The notes under the pieces are model-generated. The model was not told the DNA's origin. It did not search any database and saw only the letters and a program-made list of their open reading frames with translations. From Rachicladosporium sp. CCFEE 5018 (Eukaryota > Ascomycota > Dothideomycetes > Cladosporiales > Cladosporiaceae): a stretch of 64,000 nucleotides of DNA. Shown here piece after piece: positions 1 through 10,935 of this stretch (positions are counted from its first letter, which is position 1; every line of letters starts with the position of its first letter). The stretch spans positions 375,304 to 439,303 of the forward strand of contig KZ111167.1 in assembly GCA_002077045.2 (NCBI GenBank). Direction: 5' to 3'. The position numbers and the translations under genes are program-made.

Positions 1-988
1 TGAATTGCGTGCCAGCCTCATGCGCCTCGACGAGAGTCTTCTCGACAAGCGAAGACTTGGCGTAAGTGAGCACCACGGCATTCTGCTTAATCTGCTTCAC
101 AGCCGCAGTCGCAATAGCGCGGTCCGTCACCACGATCCGTTCCCTCAAGAACATGTCAATACTGTCTTGTAAGTAAGCCTTCGCCTCCCCCTCATCAACA
201 CTCGGATCAATCTCCACAACAGCTTTCTTCAAGAATCGAATTCCATTCCCCATGCCCTCGCTGATAGGCCTGCAAGCCTTGAGAAATTCAATCTGCGGAC
301 TCAGGAAATGCGTCGTCATATGCCGTGCCAAACTCGTACCTGACGGCGTCGTGTAGTCTGCGATGGCGGCTTTGAAGGCCAACAACATGGCGGCTGTGCG
401 GGCTGTGGATCCACAGATGGCGTAAGTAGAGTATTGGAAGCCTAGAGCTTGAATTGCGGGGTGTATGTCTTTCGGGGTCGTGAGGAGCGTTGGGCGTGGA
501 TGGGCGGCGTAGAGATGGGAGAAGAGGGGGACGTCTTTGGATTCCTTTGGTTTGGCCGGTTTCGAGGCTGGTTTCGAGACGGCTGGTAGAACGGACTGTG
601 AGTTTCGACGGCGTGGCGGTGGGGGTTGTGTGGCGGTTGAAGGATTCCGGCGATGTTGCGTGCTTGTGGGTGGTGCTGCTGGCTCAACTGGCCTCTGCGG
701 CTGCCCTCTGGGTGCTGATCCCGGTTGCAACTGTTGCGCTGCCTGTGACGAAGATTCTCCAGCAGGCTGTACCGCTCCCTCGTTTGCTGCGACTCCAGTC
801 GTGACCGGCGCCGCAGATGGTCCAGTGCCAGCCTTCTCTGCCGCTCGTCTCGCCTGCTTCTCCTCCTTCGCCCTCTTCTTCTTCTCAGCAGGCGTCAATC
901 CATCCTCGCCACTCTTCGCTATCGCTGGCGCCGGCTCAGCCTTCTTCTCCGGCGCCCTGCCATTTGCTACACTCGGGGTGTCCGCCAT
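1..988 (-). CDS. GCD2: Translation initiation factor eIF2B subunit delta (3' end beyond window)
   Basis: eIF2B is the guanine-nucleotide exchange factor for eIF2 in the cytosol; the delta subunit belongs to its regulatory subcomplex. The frame is open from the ATG at 988 to the window edge (329 codons, no intron seen). The first ~150 residues are low-complexity and Lys/Ala/Pro-rich, with an AEKKKRAKEEKQARR stretch typical of the charged delta N-terminus. The family core follows: HPAIQALGFQYS, GSTARTAAML, the CRPISEGMGN motif, then VVLTYAKSSLVEKTL. The C-terminal third lies outside the window. This ATG is the first in frame and gives the expected basic N-terminus. The identification is secure at family level; delta rather than alpha or beta follows from the long charged N-terminus. 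Confidence 0.9.
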   Translation of the reverse strand, partial: MADTPSVANGRAPEKKAEPAPAIAKSGEDGLTPAEKKKRAKEEKQARRAAEKAGTGPSAAPVTTGVAANEGAVQPAGESSSQAAQQLQPGSAPRGQPQRPVEPAAPPTSTQHRRNPSTATQPPPPRRRNSQSVLPAVSKPASKPAKPKESKDVPLFSHLYAAHPRPTLLTTPKDIHPAIQALGFQYSTYAICGSTARTAAMLLAFKAAIADYTTPSGTSLARHMTTHFLSPQIEFLKACRPISEGMGNGIRFLKKAVVEIDPSVDEGEAKAYLQDSIDMFLRERIVVTDRAIATAAVKQIKQNAVVLTYAKSSLVEKTLVEAHEAGTQF

Positions 989-1669
989 GATTTCTCCTGA
1001 ACCTTTAGCCTTCCTGATATCCTATAGTAAAGAGCTGTAATTCGATCGATCACTTCCTCGACAGCCTTCTCGAGTTTTCGTATCGCTAGCGTCTCCGAAC
1101 GCTGACCTCGTACGGAGATTCATCTTTACTTGGAGCCGTTCATAGTGGGTGTCTCAAGCGTGATGAGCAAAAGCTGTAGCGATCGTGTGCGCTTCAGAGA
1201 TGTTGTATCCTGAGCTGATCCTGAGTGAGTTGGGGTTCTTGTACTTGATATGGTGATCTGATCTTGAAGGGCTGTTCAAGGTTGTGTATAATCGAATACG
1301 ATATTGAATGCTGTTGCAGCTTGACTGCGATTGTTCCACAAGAAATTCCGATGACTCAGTGAAGTCCGAGGCACGAACGTGACTGGAGGAACACGATATA
1401 TCGATTCAGTAGTGAACATGAGATTGGACGACTTGTGATAATTTGCGTTGATTCTGGGAGTACATCTACAGGTCGAGGCTTGGGAAATATCGTCTTGACG
1501 AGGTACAGGTAAGGTAGGAGGTAGCATTGTCCCCACATGTGTTCTGTACAAGACTATACCAAAATGCAGCAGATGCTTGCCTATCCCCATACCCAGCATA
1601 GCAATCATCTCTCATGACTCCTTGATATGCTCCAATAGCACTAGCCCCGAACGCCCATCCTATCTTGAT
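989..1669. other. Intergenic, upstream of GCD2
   Basis: 681 bases between the GCD2 start and the stop of the GTPase gene, both on the minus strand. It should hold the GCD2 promoter and 5' leader plus the 3' end of the GTPase transcript. The short frames inside have no recognisable protein. Confidence 0.6.
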
Positions 1670-3685
1670 TCAAACAGCCACCGGCGCACTCGGCGCCGCA
1701 ACCTCAACCCCACTCTCCAACGCCGCCCTCTCCTTCGCCGCCTCGGGATTCAATGGCTTGTTCGGATCATACCCCACCTCCTTCACAATTCCCAGCCCCT
1801 TCGTCCTGCCCTCGCGAAACAGAATCCGATCCCCAACAGCCAGATACTCTGGCCTCTGCACAAACCGAAACGCAACCGTAGCCCGATCTCCAGTCCGGAT
1901 ATACGCCCGATCGATGTCGATAATCGCGCACGTCTGGCTCACAGGCCCGACGTGTAGCATAGCCTGGTATTTCGTTCGGATGGTCGTAGCATGGGACAGG
2001 ATGAGCACTTCGGCAACAAACTCGCGGTAGACTTTCGGCTGCGGGATGAGGATGTTGGGATTTGAGTCCGATTTGGCAAGAAGCATGACCATGCCTTTGC
2101 GGACGTCTTTCCGCCGCACTCGGCGCAAGGCGAAGCTAGCGGATTGGCCGGCGCTGCAGGCTGGAACAGAAATGCGTTTTCGCTCGATGGAGCGGACTGT
2201 GGTTGTCGTGAACTGACCCAAGGAGTCTGGGCCGACCAGGACTGTGTCGCCGGCGTGCACAACGCCGGATTTGACGACCCCGCTGACGACTGTGCCGACG
2301 AAAGGGACGGAGAAGGTGTCGTTTACGTGGAACTCGAAGGGCGCGTCGATGTCGTATTTGCCGTGGTGCGGGAGAATGTTCAGGAACTCGCGGACGAGAT
2401 CTAAAGACTCGCCGGTGACGTTCGAGACTTGGAAGATCGGGCAGATGCGCTGCGAGACGAATTGTGTGGCGGTGTTGATACAGTCTTCGCGCGACTTGAT
2501 GAAGATAGGGATCTTGCGGGCGCCGGGGGATTTGAGGATCTTGGTGAGTTGCGTGACGGTCTGGGCGAGGATTTGCGGCGGACAGATGTCGGTTTTCGTT
2601 ATGCAGACCATTACTGGGACATTCAAGGCGAGAGCTATGCCGAGATGCTCTTTGGACATGCCGATGAGACCATTATTGGCTGCGACCATGAGGAGACAGT
2701 AATTTGGCTCGGAGCTGAGGAGGCCGAAGACAGTGGTTCGCAGATATCGCTCGTGGCCAGCCAGATCGGTAAAGCTGATGACTTTCGCACTTCGCTTGCC
2801 TGTGCGCTGTCAGTACTTGCTCATCACCCTCACTACATTTCAAGACAACCCACCAATCTCCTCCCAACTCAGCTTCCGCCCCGGTACCCCAGAAACCACA
2901 ACTTCCCCCTTAGTATCAAACCCCATAATCTCCATCCCCACCGAACTCGTCCTCCCACTCTCAACCTCATGCTTATGCCGGAATAAATTTACCCTAGCCT
3001 TCCCTCGCCCATCGTCCAGCCCGCCCTTAACAAGCACACCCAACAGCGTGCTCTTCCCAGCATCCACATTCCCCACAACCGCTATCCGCGTCTCAATCGT
3101 GTCGTCCAAGTCCTTCGGCCGCCGCCGTATCATCACTTTGCCCACACAGCCCTTCTCGCGCTTCGTCTCGTTGCCGACGTCTACTATGCTGCCCGGGACG
3201 TTCTTGGTCATGAGGATTTTCCAGTCGGCTTTTAGCACCTCGAGAAGCGTTCGTATCCGCGCGAGCGCAGCGTCCCACTCGGTCTCGCTGAGGTTCTGGG
3301 AGTCGCCGCTGTCCTCCAGCCCAACATCGAAGAGGCACTCGCCATGTCCCTCATCTAGCCGTGACTCGATCAACGATCGAAGTTGCGCTATGCTCTCATC
3401 TTTCGTCTCAGCGTCGTCGTTGAGTAGGAGATGCCGTATCCGGACTTTGGGCTTGTCGTCGCCTAGATCGAGGGTGTCGAGGATGTCCAGCTCGGCGTGC
3501 TCGTGCTTTGGCGCAGGAGCAGCGCCGTTTGTGCCGTTAGTGCCATTCGTAGTGGCGACACCAGGTTTCCGTAGTGCTTGCTGTTGCTGGACGTAGTCTG
3601 CGAAGTCGCTCAGGGCGGACTCGCCCGCCCGCCGCTCTTGCGCGGAAAGCTGGCCTTGCTTGTACCGCTCTTGACGGGTCGTCAT
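1670..3685 (-). CDS. GTP-binding protein, GTPBP1/GTPBP2 (translational GTPase) family
   Basis: Two exons, 2854-3685 and 1670-2799, separated by a 54-nt intron (donor GTGGGT, TACTGAC branch site, CACAG acceptor). Exon 1 has a poorly conserved N-terminus (residues 1-180), then the P-loop GNVDAGKST near residue 206 and the switch GRTSSVG. Exon 2 opens with SAKVISFTDLAGHERYL, containing the G3 motif DLAGHE, and carries the G4 motif TKTD. Domain II/III beta-barrels continue to the C-terminus (for example GTVVSGVVKSG and GPDSLGQF). This is the EF-Tu-like architecture of animal GTPBP1/2 and their fungal homologues, which are linked to ribosome rescue and mRNA turnover; that role is known of the family and not shown here. 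Splicing at this site is needed to restore the G3 motif. About 653 residues, a usual length. Confidence 0.9.
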
Positions 3686-4008
3686 GTTCAGTAGTGAGTG
3701 TCCGAGGTAGTGTTGAGAATCAGTAATGCCGCGATATTCGTAGTATCATTGTGGATGTGTGTGATAGGAGAAGTAGGTATGCGACTAATGTTTAGGTCAT
3801 GCACATATATGAGTAAAGTCACAGTGGGGGCCCCGCAATGTGACAGTCATCGATCGACTTTACAGTCATTGACAGCGGACTCATCTAAATTATACATCAC
3901 TCTCAGACTTAGCCATACTGTGTCCGGCGATTGGCGATAGACTGACATCGATTGGGACACCGCAAGACGGTCATATGTACAAATGGTCAAAATTTCGTGA
4001 CCATTCTT
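3686..4008. other. Intergenic between the GTPase and glyoxalase II genes
   Basis: 323 bases: upstream region of the GTPase gene and 3' end of GLO2. No coding signal or recognisable site was seen. Confidence 0.6.
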
Positions 4009-5348
4009 CTACATGGAGTTCTTCGCCTCCCGCAGCGCAGCCATCACATCGACTCGTCCAGTCTTGCCAGTGAACTTTTGTACTGCTGGGTCCTAGTCAT
4101 TGTCAGTGATCGCTAGTTGTGAGCGGCGAAATCGTTCACTTACGTCCAGCCGCATGAAAACATTATGTTTCTACATTCGATAGTCAGCGTAGCTCGCAGG
4201 TACGATCCGGCAGCTCTCTCACCTTCTCATCTCCTATCGTGAACTTTCCCTGCGTCTGCTTGTTTGCGTCGGCGAACGCTTCGAGCTTCTTGATTGCCTC
4301 TGACTGATCGACCTTGACACCGAACTTAACGTTGCCCTTCGTGTACTCGTGTCCAGGCTGTGGGGCATGTCAGTCGACTGCATCCGGTCGTACAATGCAG
4401 GCATGACATACGTAGACTTTCGTGTCATCAGGCAATGCACCCAATGTCTTGTTCAGCGCAGTATCCATCTCCTCGGCTTTGCCTTCGAAGAACCGACCAC
4501 AGCCTACATCGAGATCAGTACGATCGTCTCACATCGAAATATACAACCTGATGTACCTCCAATGAATAGCGTGTCGCCGGTGAATACCGCCTTATCGTTG
4601 CCATCCTCGAACAGAAAGCATATGCTGTCTTGTGTGTGACACGGTGTGTGCAGAGCCTTGACCTTGATACCCTCACCAATCGTGAAGGTTTCGCCGTGTG
4701 CCGGGGTCTTGGTAACTTTGGTGCAGTCTTTGCCGCCTATGATGGGCAAAGGATAGGACTTGAGCTACGTGGATCAAGATCAGAGGGGTGTTCTTGAATG
4801 GAAGGTAGCGGGACGTACAATTTCGACATTGCCGCCGGCATGGTCGTGGTGGCTGATCATACAGTGTTAGATCCAGTCACTGCGCAAGGCGTTCCTGTCG
4901 GCTTACTGATGAGTGTTGATGATGTTTGTCAACTTAATCCCGCTGTCGGTGGCTTTCTTCAGATGAGGCAGCACTCTGCACGGATGTTAGATAGCTGCTA
5001 CATGTTGCAATATGGATGGAGTCGGACTCTGATGGGTTCGCAGGATCGATGATCACGGCCTCCTTGGTCTTGTCATCGGTCACGAGATAGGCGTAGTTGT
5101 TGCCACTTCCCTCCCCTAAAATTGATCAGATGCTGTGACACAAAAACGATCGGCAGTTTGGGCATACACATGGGGATTGACTCGATGTGCATCTTGCGAA
5201 TTGACTTGGACTGAGCGAGCTCGGGATTAGTATGGAAGAGAAAGAAGTACCCCAGGAGGGCAACGCCTACCGCGAATAGGCTTGATGTGACAGGACGGAA
5301 CAGAACACTCTTAGTCGTACGAAGCAAGCTCATGAGTACTGTAGTCAC
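4009..5348 (-). CDS. GLO2: Hydroxyacylglutathione hydrolase (glyoxalase II), nine exons
   Basis: Hydrolyses S-lactoylglutathione to lactate and glutathione, the second step of methylglyoxal detoxification. I resolve nine exons: 5168-5348, 5028-5115, 4907-4975, 4819-4852, 4557-4764, 4412-4503, 4223-4357, 4144-4170 and 4009-4092. Their sum is 918 nt, or 305 residues, in frame throughout; the introns are about 52-57 nt. The metallo-beta-lactamase motif THHHHDHAGGN (about residues 111-121) is assembled across exons 3 and 4. TPCHT and the second metal-site segment FTGDTLFIGGCGRFFEG follow, then PGHEYT and the C-terminal substrate-binding region. The canonical start MHIESIPMWEGSGNNYAYL is preceded in frame by 52 residues that are basic and then hydrophobic (LFAVGVALLGYFFLF), which suggests mitochondrial or membrane targeting. 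A second cytosolic start at Met53 is possible. Confidence 0.93.
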
Positions 5349-7151
5349 TCAGAGGACGATTGAGATCCTTCGACATAAGTGAGGCATTGAAGTCGCGGAC
5401 TTGCGTCATGGCGATTCCTGCTTACCTAATGCCTCATGCAAGGCACTATACCGACCACCAAAGGCATTGTAATTTTCTCGATAGAATACGGAGATGCCTC
5501 TGCAGTCCTTGGGAGATGAGGGTAACACGTAGCTCAGTGATTGAATGCATGTAGTGGAAGCGACGAGTGCTGTCCTAAGTTGCAACGCGCAAGTGGACCT
5601 GCATCTCTGAATCGTCTACAACGATTACGAACGATCCGGATAGCGAGGCTTGATAGCAAGGCTTTCGACATATCGTAAGATGCGTCTCTGGGCTCGTGAG
5701 CCGTATACGCGTGTATCCGAAAGGCGCAGATTGCTGGTCTCTGCGTGGCGATCGAGACCATTCCGTTCTGCTCACTCCGCCGTCATAATTGCGTGGTTCT
5801 GACCGCATGCGCGGCGGCGTGAGGCAAGCGATCGATGCGGCGAACAGAACTGAGTGAAGACAATAGCTTTCTCAACGACAGCAGCAATACTGAATCCAAC
5901 AGTCTAGTGAGCACATTAGCACAATGTTAGAACTATCCAGCATGGTCAAACAGGATAGTTTTGGTATTGTCGATTATCTGAAGTTCAAACACAGCGGCTC
6001 AACGTTCGGAGACGGGCACACGACCGTCTCGTCCTCCAAGCTTCTACGGCTTCGTTTCACTCGCGATCGACTCGATCCTGTTTCGGCAAGGATCCGTGCA
6101 CCCCCGCGCCCGCAGCTGCCTTTCTGTGATCAGTGATCACCCACCACACCATTTCTCGTCGTCGCATGCCGTTGTCTTCTTTCCACACCCTTACACCATC
6201 GTGTGTTCATCGTTCAAATCACTCAGGAAACTCACTCTTCGTCCTACGATTCAGGATGATTGAAGGGAGCTTTTGTGACGATCGTCGATGCTTGGCGGTT
6301 GGTGATGCGCGCTGTCGCAATCGCGAATCTCTCGAGATGTCGCCTCGATCGACATCTTCATTCTCCTTTGCTTCCGTCGTTCGTTCACGAACCTACCTCT
6401 AGATTACGATCATGGATTCACCTCTGGCATACTGTCGGAGCCCGATGATTGTGTCTCCTCCCCACGTTCGCGCCGTCGATGGCGCGTCTAGCCTGGATGA
6501 ACTACGCCTGGATACTTGGGTACACAACCCGACTGAGAGACGCGAGCCCCTTGTTCAATCGTCTGGATCATGGCACCTACTGCTGTTGACTAGAGTATCT
6601 GGCAACCGACTCTGGATTTGAGTCCGCGACATGCACGTCCAATGCCGGTTGGTCAGGAGACTGAGCAATCTCGTAGTTCTTTGGCCTCCGTCCTGGATCA
6701 GTGATGACCTGTGTGCTTCGCCAGACCACATTCAAGGGCTACTCATGCAATGCAGACTGCCCGAGTGGCGAGGACCCGGGTTGATCACGCTCCCACCTCG
6801 CCCGGGCTGAGTCTAGAACTTCGGGACATTTGCTTCGCTGAACCTTCACGCACAGAATCGATCGATCGTGCATGGAGCTCCTCAGTCCGCCACTGATCTG
6901 ATTGAGGGATGCATATCGATTGCTTTTGATTCGTATATCTACCGGCCAACTATCCCAGCGCCTTCTCTCGTGCGCCTCACGACGACGAGCTGTAACTGGA
7001 GCTGTAACTGGAACAGCGAGCACCAAAAGGCCTTTCGACAACAATATCGCCGCTGTTCGTCATCGTTACACGCCAGGACCTCCGCCAGGGGCTAATATCC
7101 TCGGCCTATTGAACAAGCTAATAAGAAATTCGTCACGGCCTTCACGCTTCT
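5349..7151. other. Long non-coding stretch between GLO2 and the bZIP gene
   Basis: 1.8 kb holding the GLO2 upstream region and the 3' side of the bZIP gene. Open frames are short (under about 125 codons) and none resembles a known protein. Around 6,040-6,400 the plus strand is rich in C and T with scattered ATGs, like a fungal 5' leader, but no coding exon follows. Nothing further can be supported. Confidence 0.5.
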
Positions 7152-8377
7152 TCACCTCGCATGCGCGAAGCCATCTGGAGCACCAAACTCAGCCTGGAGG
7201 TACTCGGCAAACTCTGCCGCCTCATCGCGCTCCTGCATTCCCATATCGCCACGCCCGTCATGGTCACCGACCATGCCATTGAAGGCATAGCTAGAGGGCG
7301 CTGCGAAGGAGTGGCGTTGCGCTGCTGATGGTCTGCCCTGGCCGGAACCTGCCGACCCGCTTTCACTTCCTCTTCCGTACCTGCAATCTGGACTGTGCCC
7401 CAAGGCACCGCTACCCGCGGACGATCCGATACCGTCAGTGCCCATGGCGACCTTCTGCGCCTGGTTGACGTTGTATCTTGCAATGCGGCAATTGCATCCT
7501 TGATGATCCAAGGCATGCGTGCGCAGGTCGGTAAGCTCGCCTCGCAAGTCCTGAACCTGCTTCTTGAGGGCAGAGTTCATGGCACTCAGGTTGCGGTGTC
7601 TATCTTCGATTCCCTCAATGTTGTCCTTCTTCTTAGCCCTGCACTTTGCGGCTGCAAGTCTGTTCTTTTCTCGATACTTTTCTTTCTTATCACCACCTTC
7701 TTCGTCTTCACTCCCACCTGACACTGGGCTGACACCACTGCTTCTCCTTTGCTTCTTCTTTGAGTGCCGCTGCATAGCTGCATTCCGGGCGCGTTCAGAC
7801 TTATCGTTCCGACCCCGCTCTTCTGATGAGATTCGCGAAGCTATCTGCGCCTTTGAATCCGACGCCGCCACGCTGGACGCATCATCGGGAGGAGTGACTT
7901 GGCCATACTTCTCGATCGCAGACACCGATCCTCGATGCATACTTTGCCGCAGACCGCCGCTCTGCTGAAACATGCTCAAGTCGAAAGCTGGCTGTGCGCC
8001 GCCGTGTGGCCATGCGTCTACAGCATCCGCGGTCTGCTGCAGCATCTGCTGGTATGCTGCAAAGCCACCATCACTCTGCTGGAACGAGAAGCGACTGGAT
8101 TTGAAGTGTCTAGTTCGATCATTAGCAAGGCACTTCAGTGGCGACGGCCACGAGAGCCGACGAACCTCGCATCGCCCTGCGCAGCCGCGAAAGCCTGCTG
8201 CTGCTCTTCCAAATGCGAGCCATGCATCGAAGCGAACTCGTCGTTCATTCTCGAGTCATCAATCGCCACTTCGCCAAAGCGGTACTCCGGCTGAGGGTCA
8301 TAAGCGCCATCGTGGTAAGACTGGTGCGAAAACGCGTTATTGCCACTCTGGGTAGAAGGTGAGTCCTGTGGGGTCAT
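7152..8377 (-). CDS. bZIP transcription factor, ATF/CREB-like
   Basis: Nuclear DNA-binding regulator. Two exons, 8166-8377 and 7152-8094, around a 71-nt intron (donor GTTCGT, GCTAATG branch, ATCCAG acceptor), giving 384 residues. The basic region around residues 207-228 contains KYREKNRLAAAKCRAKKK. It is followed by a leucine-zipper heptad run (IEGIEDRHRNL, then LKKQVQDL and LRGELTDL) and a GCNCRIARYN segment. This arrangement matches fungal Atf1/AtfA-type ATF/CREB factors, which act below the Hog1/Sty1 stress kinase; the pathway link is family knowledge. The N-terminus is Gln/Ser-rich and the C-terminus Gly/Ser-rich, with no other domain seen. The 1.3 kb upstream carries no other gene, as is common for stress regulators. 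The exact paralogue cannot be settled from sequence alone. Confidence 0.88.
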
Positions 8378-9723
8378 AGTATGACTATTCTGTGCTCAGG
8401 AATGAGTGTTGCAATGGAATGAGATGCGATGGCAGCTCTCGAAGCTGGGTGGCGAATCCGCACAGCAGACTTTGTTGGCGGGGCTAGAAGTGAGCGGGCT
8501 GGCACGCAAAAGCGTTGCAAGAGACCTAAAAGCCTCGTGATGCGTGCGTAGTGCCTCTTTGGTGGTGGGAGTGATCTTGGTCAATGTTGTAGCGATGGTG
8601 GCGAACGGTATGGTATTGTAGGATGGAGTTGTGAGGGCAGAGGTGGCGACTGAATTGACTTTCTCGGAGCTTTCGCCGAGGCCGTTTGGACAAGGATGCA
8701 GACCGGGGAATGGCTTCTCCGGAACACTGGGTTGGCACTGTTGTCGAATGTCTCTGCAGTTGTGAACATGAGCTTGACCCGGTGAAATTCTATAGACATG
8801 TGCTGCGTTCAGCACACCAATTCTCGGAGTGACACTCCGAGACTCTCCCACACGAGGTGCGACTTCCACACCTAGCTACTGGACGTCCCTTTGCACAAGC
8901 CACGATATCTCTGTGGCTCACGCACCTGCCCTGTGCTCAGATCTGCTTTCTCGCGCGGGGTTCTCTCGCTCCAGGCCTCGCAAACGGGACGGCAATCGCT
9001 GAATGCCATACCGACGTCATGTGGATCTTTCACTGGCGAATCGGATTCTAGCCTTGAGGACCTGGGTCCGAGATAGTGCTTTGCTAGGAAAAGTTACGGA
9101 TCTGAGTGCGGACTGCGGTGTGGCGGGTCTGTGGGTGCGGTGGGAGAGCGCTGACGAACATCGACTGATGAAAGACATGGACACAAGTAGGAGGGACACA
9201 CCCTGAAATAATCGAAATCAGAGGTACTACCTCTTCGGAACGTGCCTGAAATCACTGGTTTGCGGACGGCACTCATAGCAGCACGCTCGTCACGCTACTT
9301 CTCCTATGAGTGTTGAAAGAGGTGACTGGGCATGCACACCCATCTGGTACTGACGCTGTGGATGTTCCCATGTCGTGATTCCCCATGTTAATTGCAAATC
9401 CGCGTAGCCTCCATTACTTACAAGCGTCCTGCTCGTCTCTGCACGCCGAATTGCATGGGCTATACGGATGACCTCCGAATCCTATAGGCAGTTTTGGCCT
9501 CCGATACCCGTAGTCCTTGACAAGCTGATGGCGGAATCCTTAGGCTGCGGACGTACTGTGCGAGACTTACGCCATGCCGTCCTTGCTGTCCTGTCAACCA
9601 GAAAGATGTCCGGGTCGTCCCGTCAGCCCAAGGATGCACTTAGGTTTCGACGTAGATCCAGCCTAGGGAGTGTACCTCTTCATAGCCCTAATGTGACTCG
9701 ATTTCAAGCCACCCATTCCCTCA
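8378..9723. other. Intergenic, upstream of the bZIP gene
   Basis: 1.35 kb between the bZIP start and the stop of the next minus-strand gene. A minus-strand open frame of 157 codons (8396-8869) ends 18 bases before the bZIP ATG and could be an upstream ORF, but it has no family features. Nothing else recognisable. Confidence 0.5.
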
Positions 9724-10596
9724 TCACACCTTGCCCCTCCCCATCATCTCCCGATACCGCTCAATCACCTCCATCCTCGCGCTTCCCAACTCCTCCCTCT
9801 TCTTCAGACTCCCCGCGCCCTTAGGCACATTCGCAACATCCACCCTCGCGCCCTCCTTAACCTTGAATCTCTCCCTAGGCTTCACCTTGATCTCCGGCGG
9901 CGCCTGCGCAACATCGTTCAAAGCTACTCTGCCACCTCGCTTCTCCTTAAGCACCTCCCACACATCCCCCTCCTTCTCCTCGCTCTCGCCGATCTCCCGT
10001 CTTCGTTTCTTCGACAGTCCGAACCCGGCTGTGGCGGCTGCGGTCTCTGGGTCCGAGTCCCCATCCTCTGCCTCCTCACGTGCGGTCTCGAGGGCGTCTT
10101 TTCGTTTCTGATCTTCCTCGCGCCAGGCAGCGTACATCTTATGCATGCGCTTCTCGGTCTTGGTGCGAGACTCTTTGACGCCTGGGATGTTCTGCCGGCC
10201 CTTCCGCGCGAGGCCAGAGACGGGCAGAGATTGGTCGACTCGGGCATTGAAGTCTGAGATGCGTTCGCCGGGAAGCAGTTTGGGGACATCTCGGCTTGAC
10301 TCTGTGGGTGCGGGCTTGGGCTTCGCTTTGGCAGGCTTGTCGCCGCGTTTTCGGTTGCCGTCATCTAAGCCGCTTCGAGGCTTCTGGGTGTTCTGCTTCG
10401 ATAGAAGTCGCGCAAAGGCTCGAGGGGTGTCGTCTGCGCCGTAGCCGGGTATGGCGGTTCGCTTGCGCTTATTGGACTTCGCTTTCGAGGAGAGGAGGGA
10501 AGCTTTTGTGTAGGCTGGAAGAGGTTTGGCTTGGACTGTTGGGGGGAGGTTGAAGTCAGACTTATTAGTATCTTTGCGCGTATGTTTGTGAGGCAT
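9724..10596 (-). CDS. Conserved fungal basic protein of unknown function
   Basis: 290 residues, no intron. I chose the ATG at 10596 because it opens with MPHKHTRKD, which looks like the natural N-terminus; the frame runs 46 codons further upstream without conserved character. The protein is very basic and rich in Lys, Arg and Glu, with probable nuclear or nucleolar signals (KSNKRKRTAIPGYGADDTP, SKKRRREIG). Its middle segment (ISDFNARVDQSLPVSGLARK, then KTEKRMHKMYAAWREED) is helical and likely coiled coil. The C-terminus ends in a charged helix (SARMEVIERYREMM). I recognise it as a conserved ascomycete protein but cannot name a function; a role in ribosome biogenesis would fit the composition only. 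It is divergently arranged with the oxidoreductase gene. Confidence 0.75.
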   Translation of the reverse strand: MPHKHTRKDTNKSDFNLPPTVQAKPLPAYTKASLLSSKAKSNKRKRTAIPGYGADDTPRAFARLLSKQNTQKPRSGLDDGNRKRGDKPAKAKPKPAPTESSRDVPKLLPGERISDFNARVDQSLPVSGLARKGRQNIPGVKESRTKTEKRMHKMYAAWREEDQKRKDALETAREEAEDGDSDPETAAATAGFGLSKKRRREIGESEEKEGDVWEVLKEKRGGRVALNDVAQAPPEIKVKPRERFKVKEGARVDVANVPKGAGSLKKREELGSARMEVIERYREMMGRGKV

Positions 10597-10935
10597 TGTG
10601 GCGACTGTCCTGCACACGCTTTCCGAGTAGCTGCCTTGCAGGGAAGGAGCTCGTCTTGAATTGACATACACGGCGACTTTTTTGGAAAGAGCCGGGATGT
10701 GGGGGTGTGGGGTAGATATGTCGGCTTCTTCCACCTCCCGACAACTTCATGCACGACATCCAGCATGCGCCGGGTGAATGCAGCGTACCTTAGCTATTGC
10801 GATGATGTGACGTACCCGCATAGTCGGGCGGACCAGGTAGGTACTTTTCCATTGAGTATTCATCAATGGAAGCATTTTCCTTGGTGTCCAATCGCAAACT
10901 TCGAAGCATTCAGCATCTCTCGCACGTCCATAAGC
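10597..10935. promoter_or_regulatory. Divergent intergenic region
   Basis: 339 bases between two genes that diverge from it, so it must contain both promoters. No specific element was identified. Confidence 0.5.
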
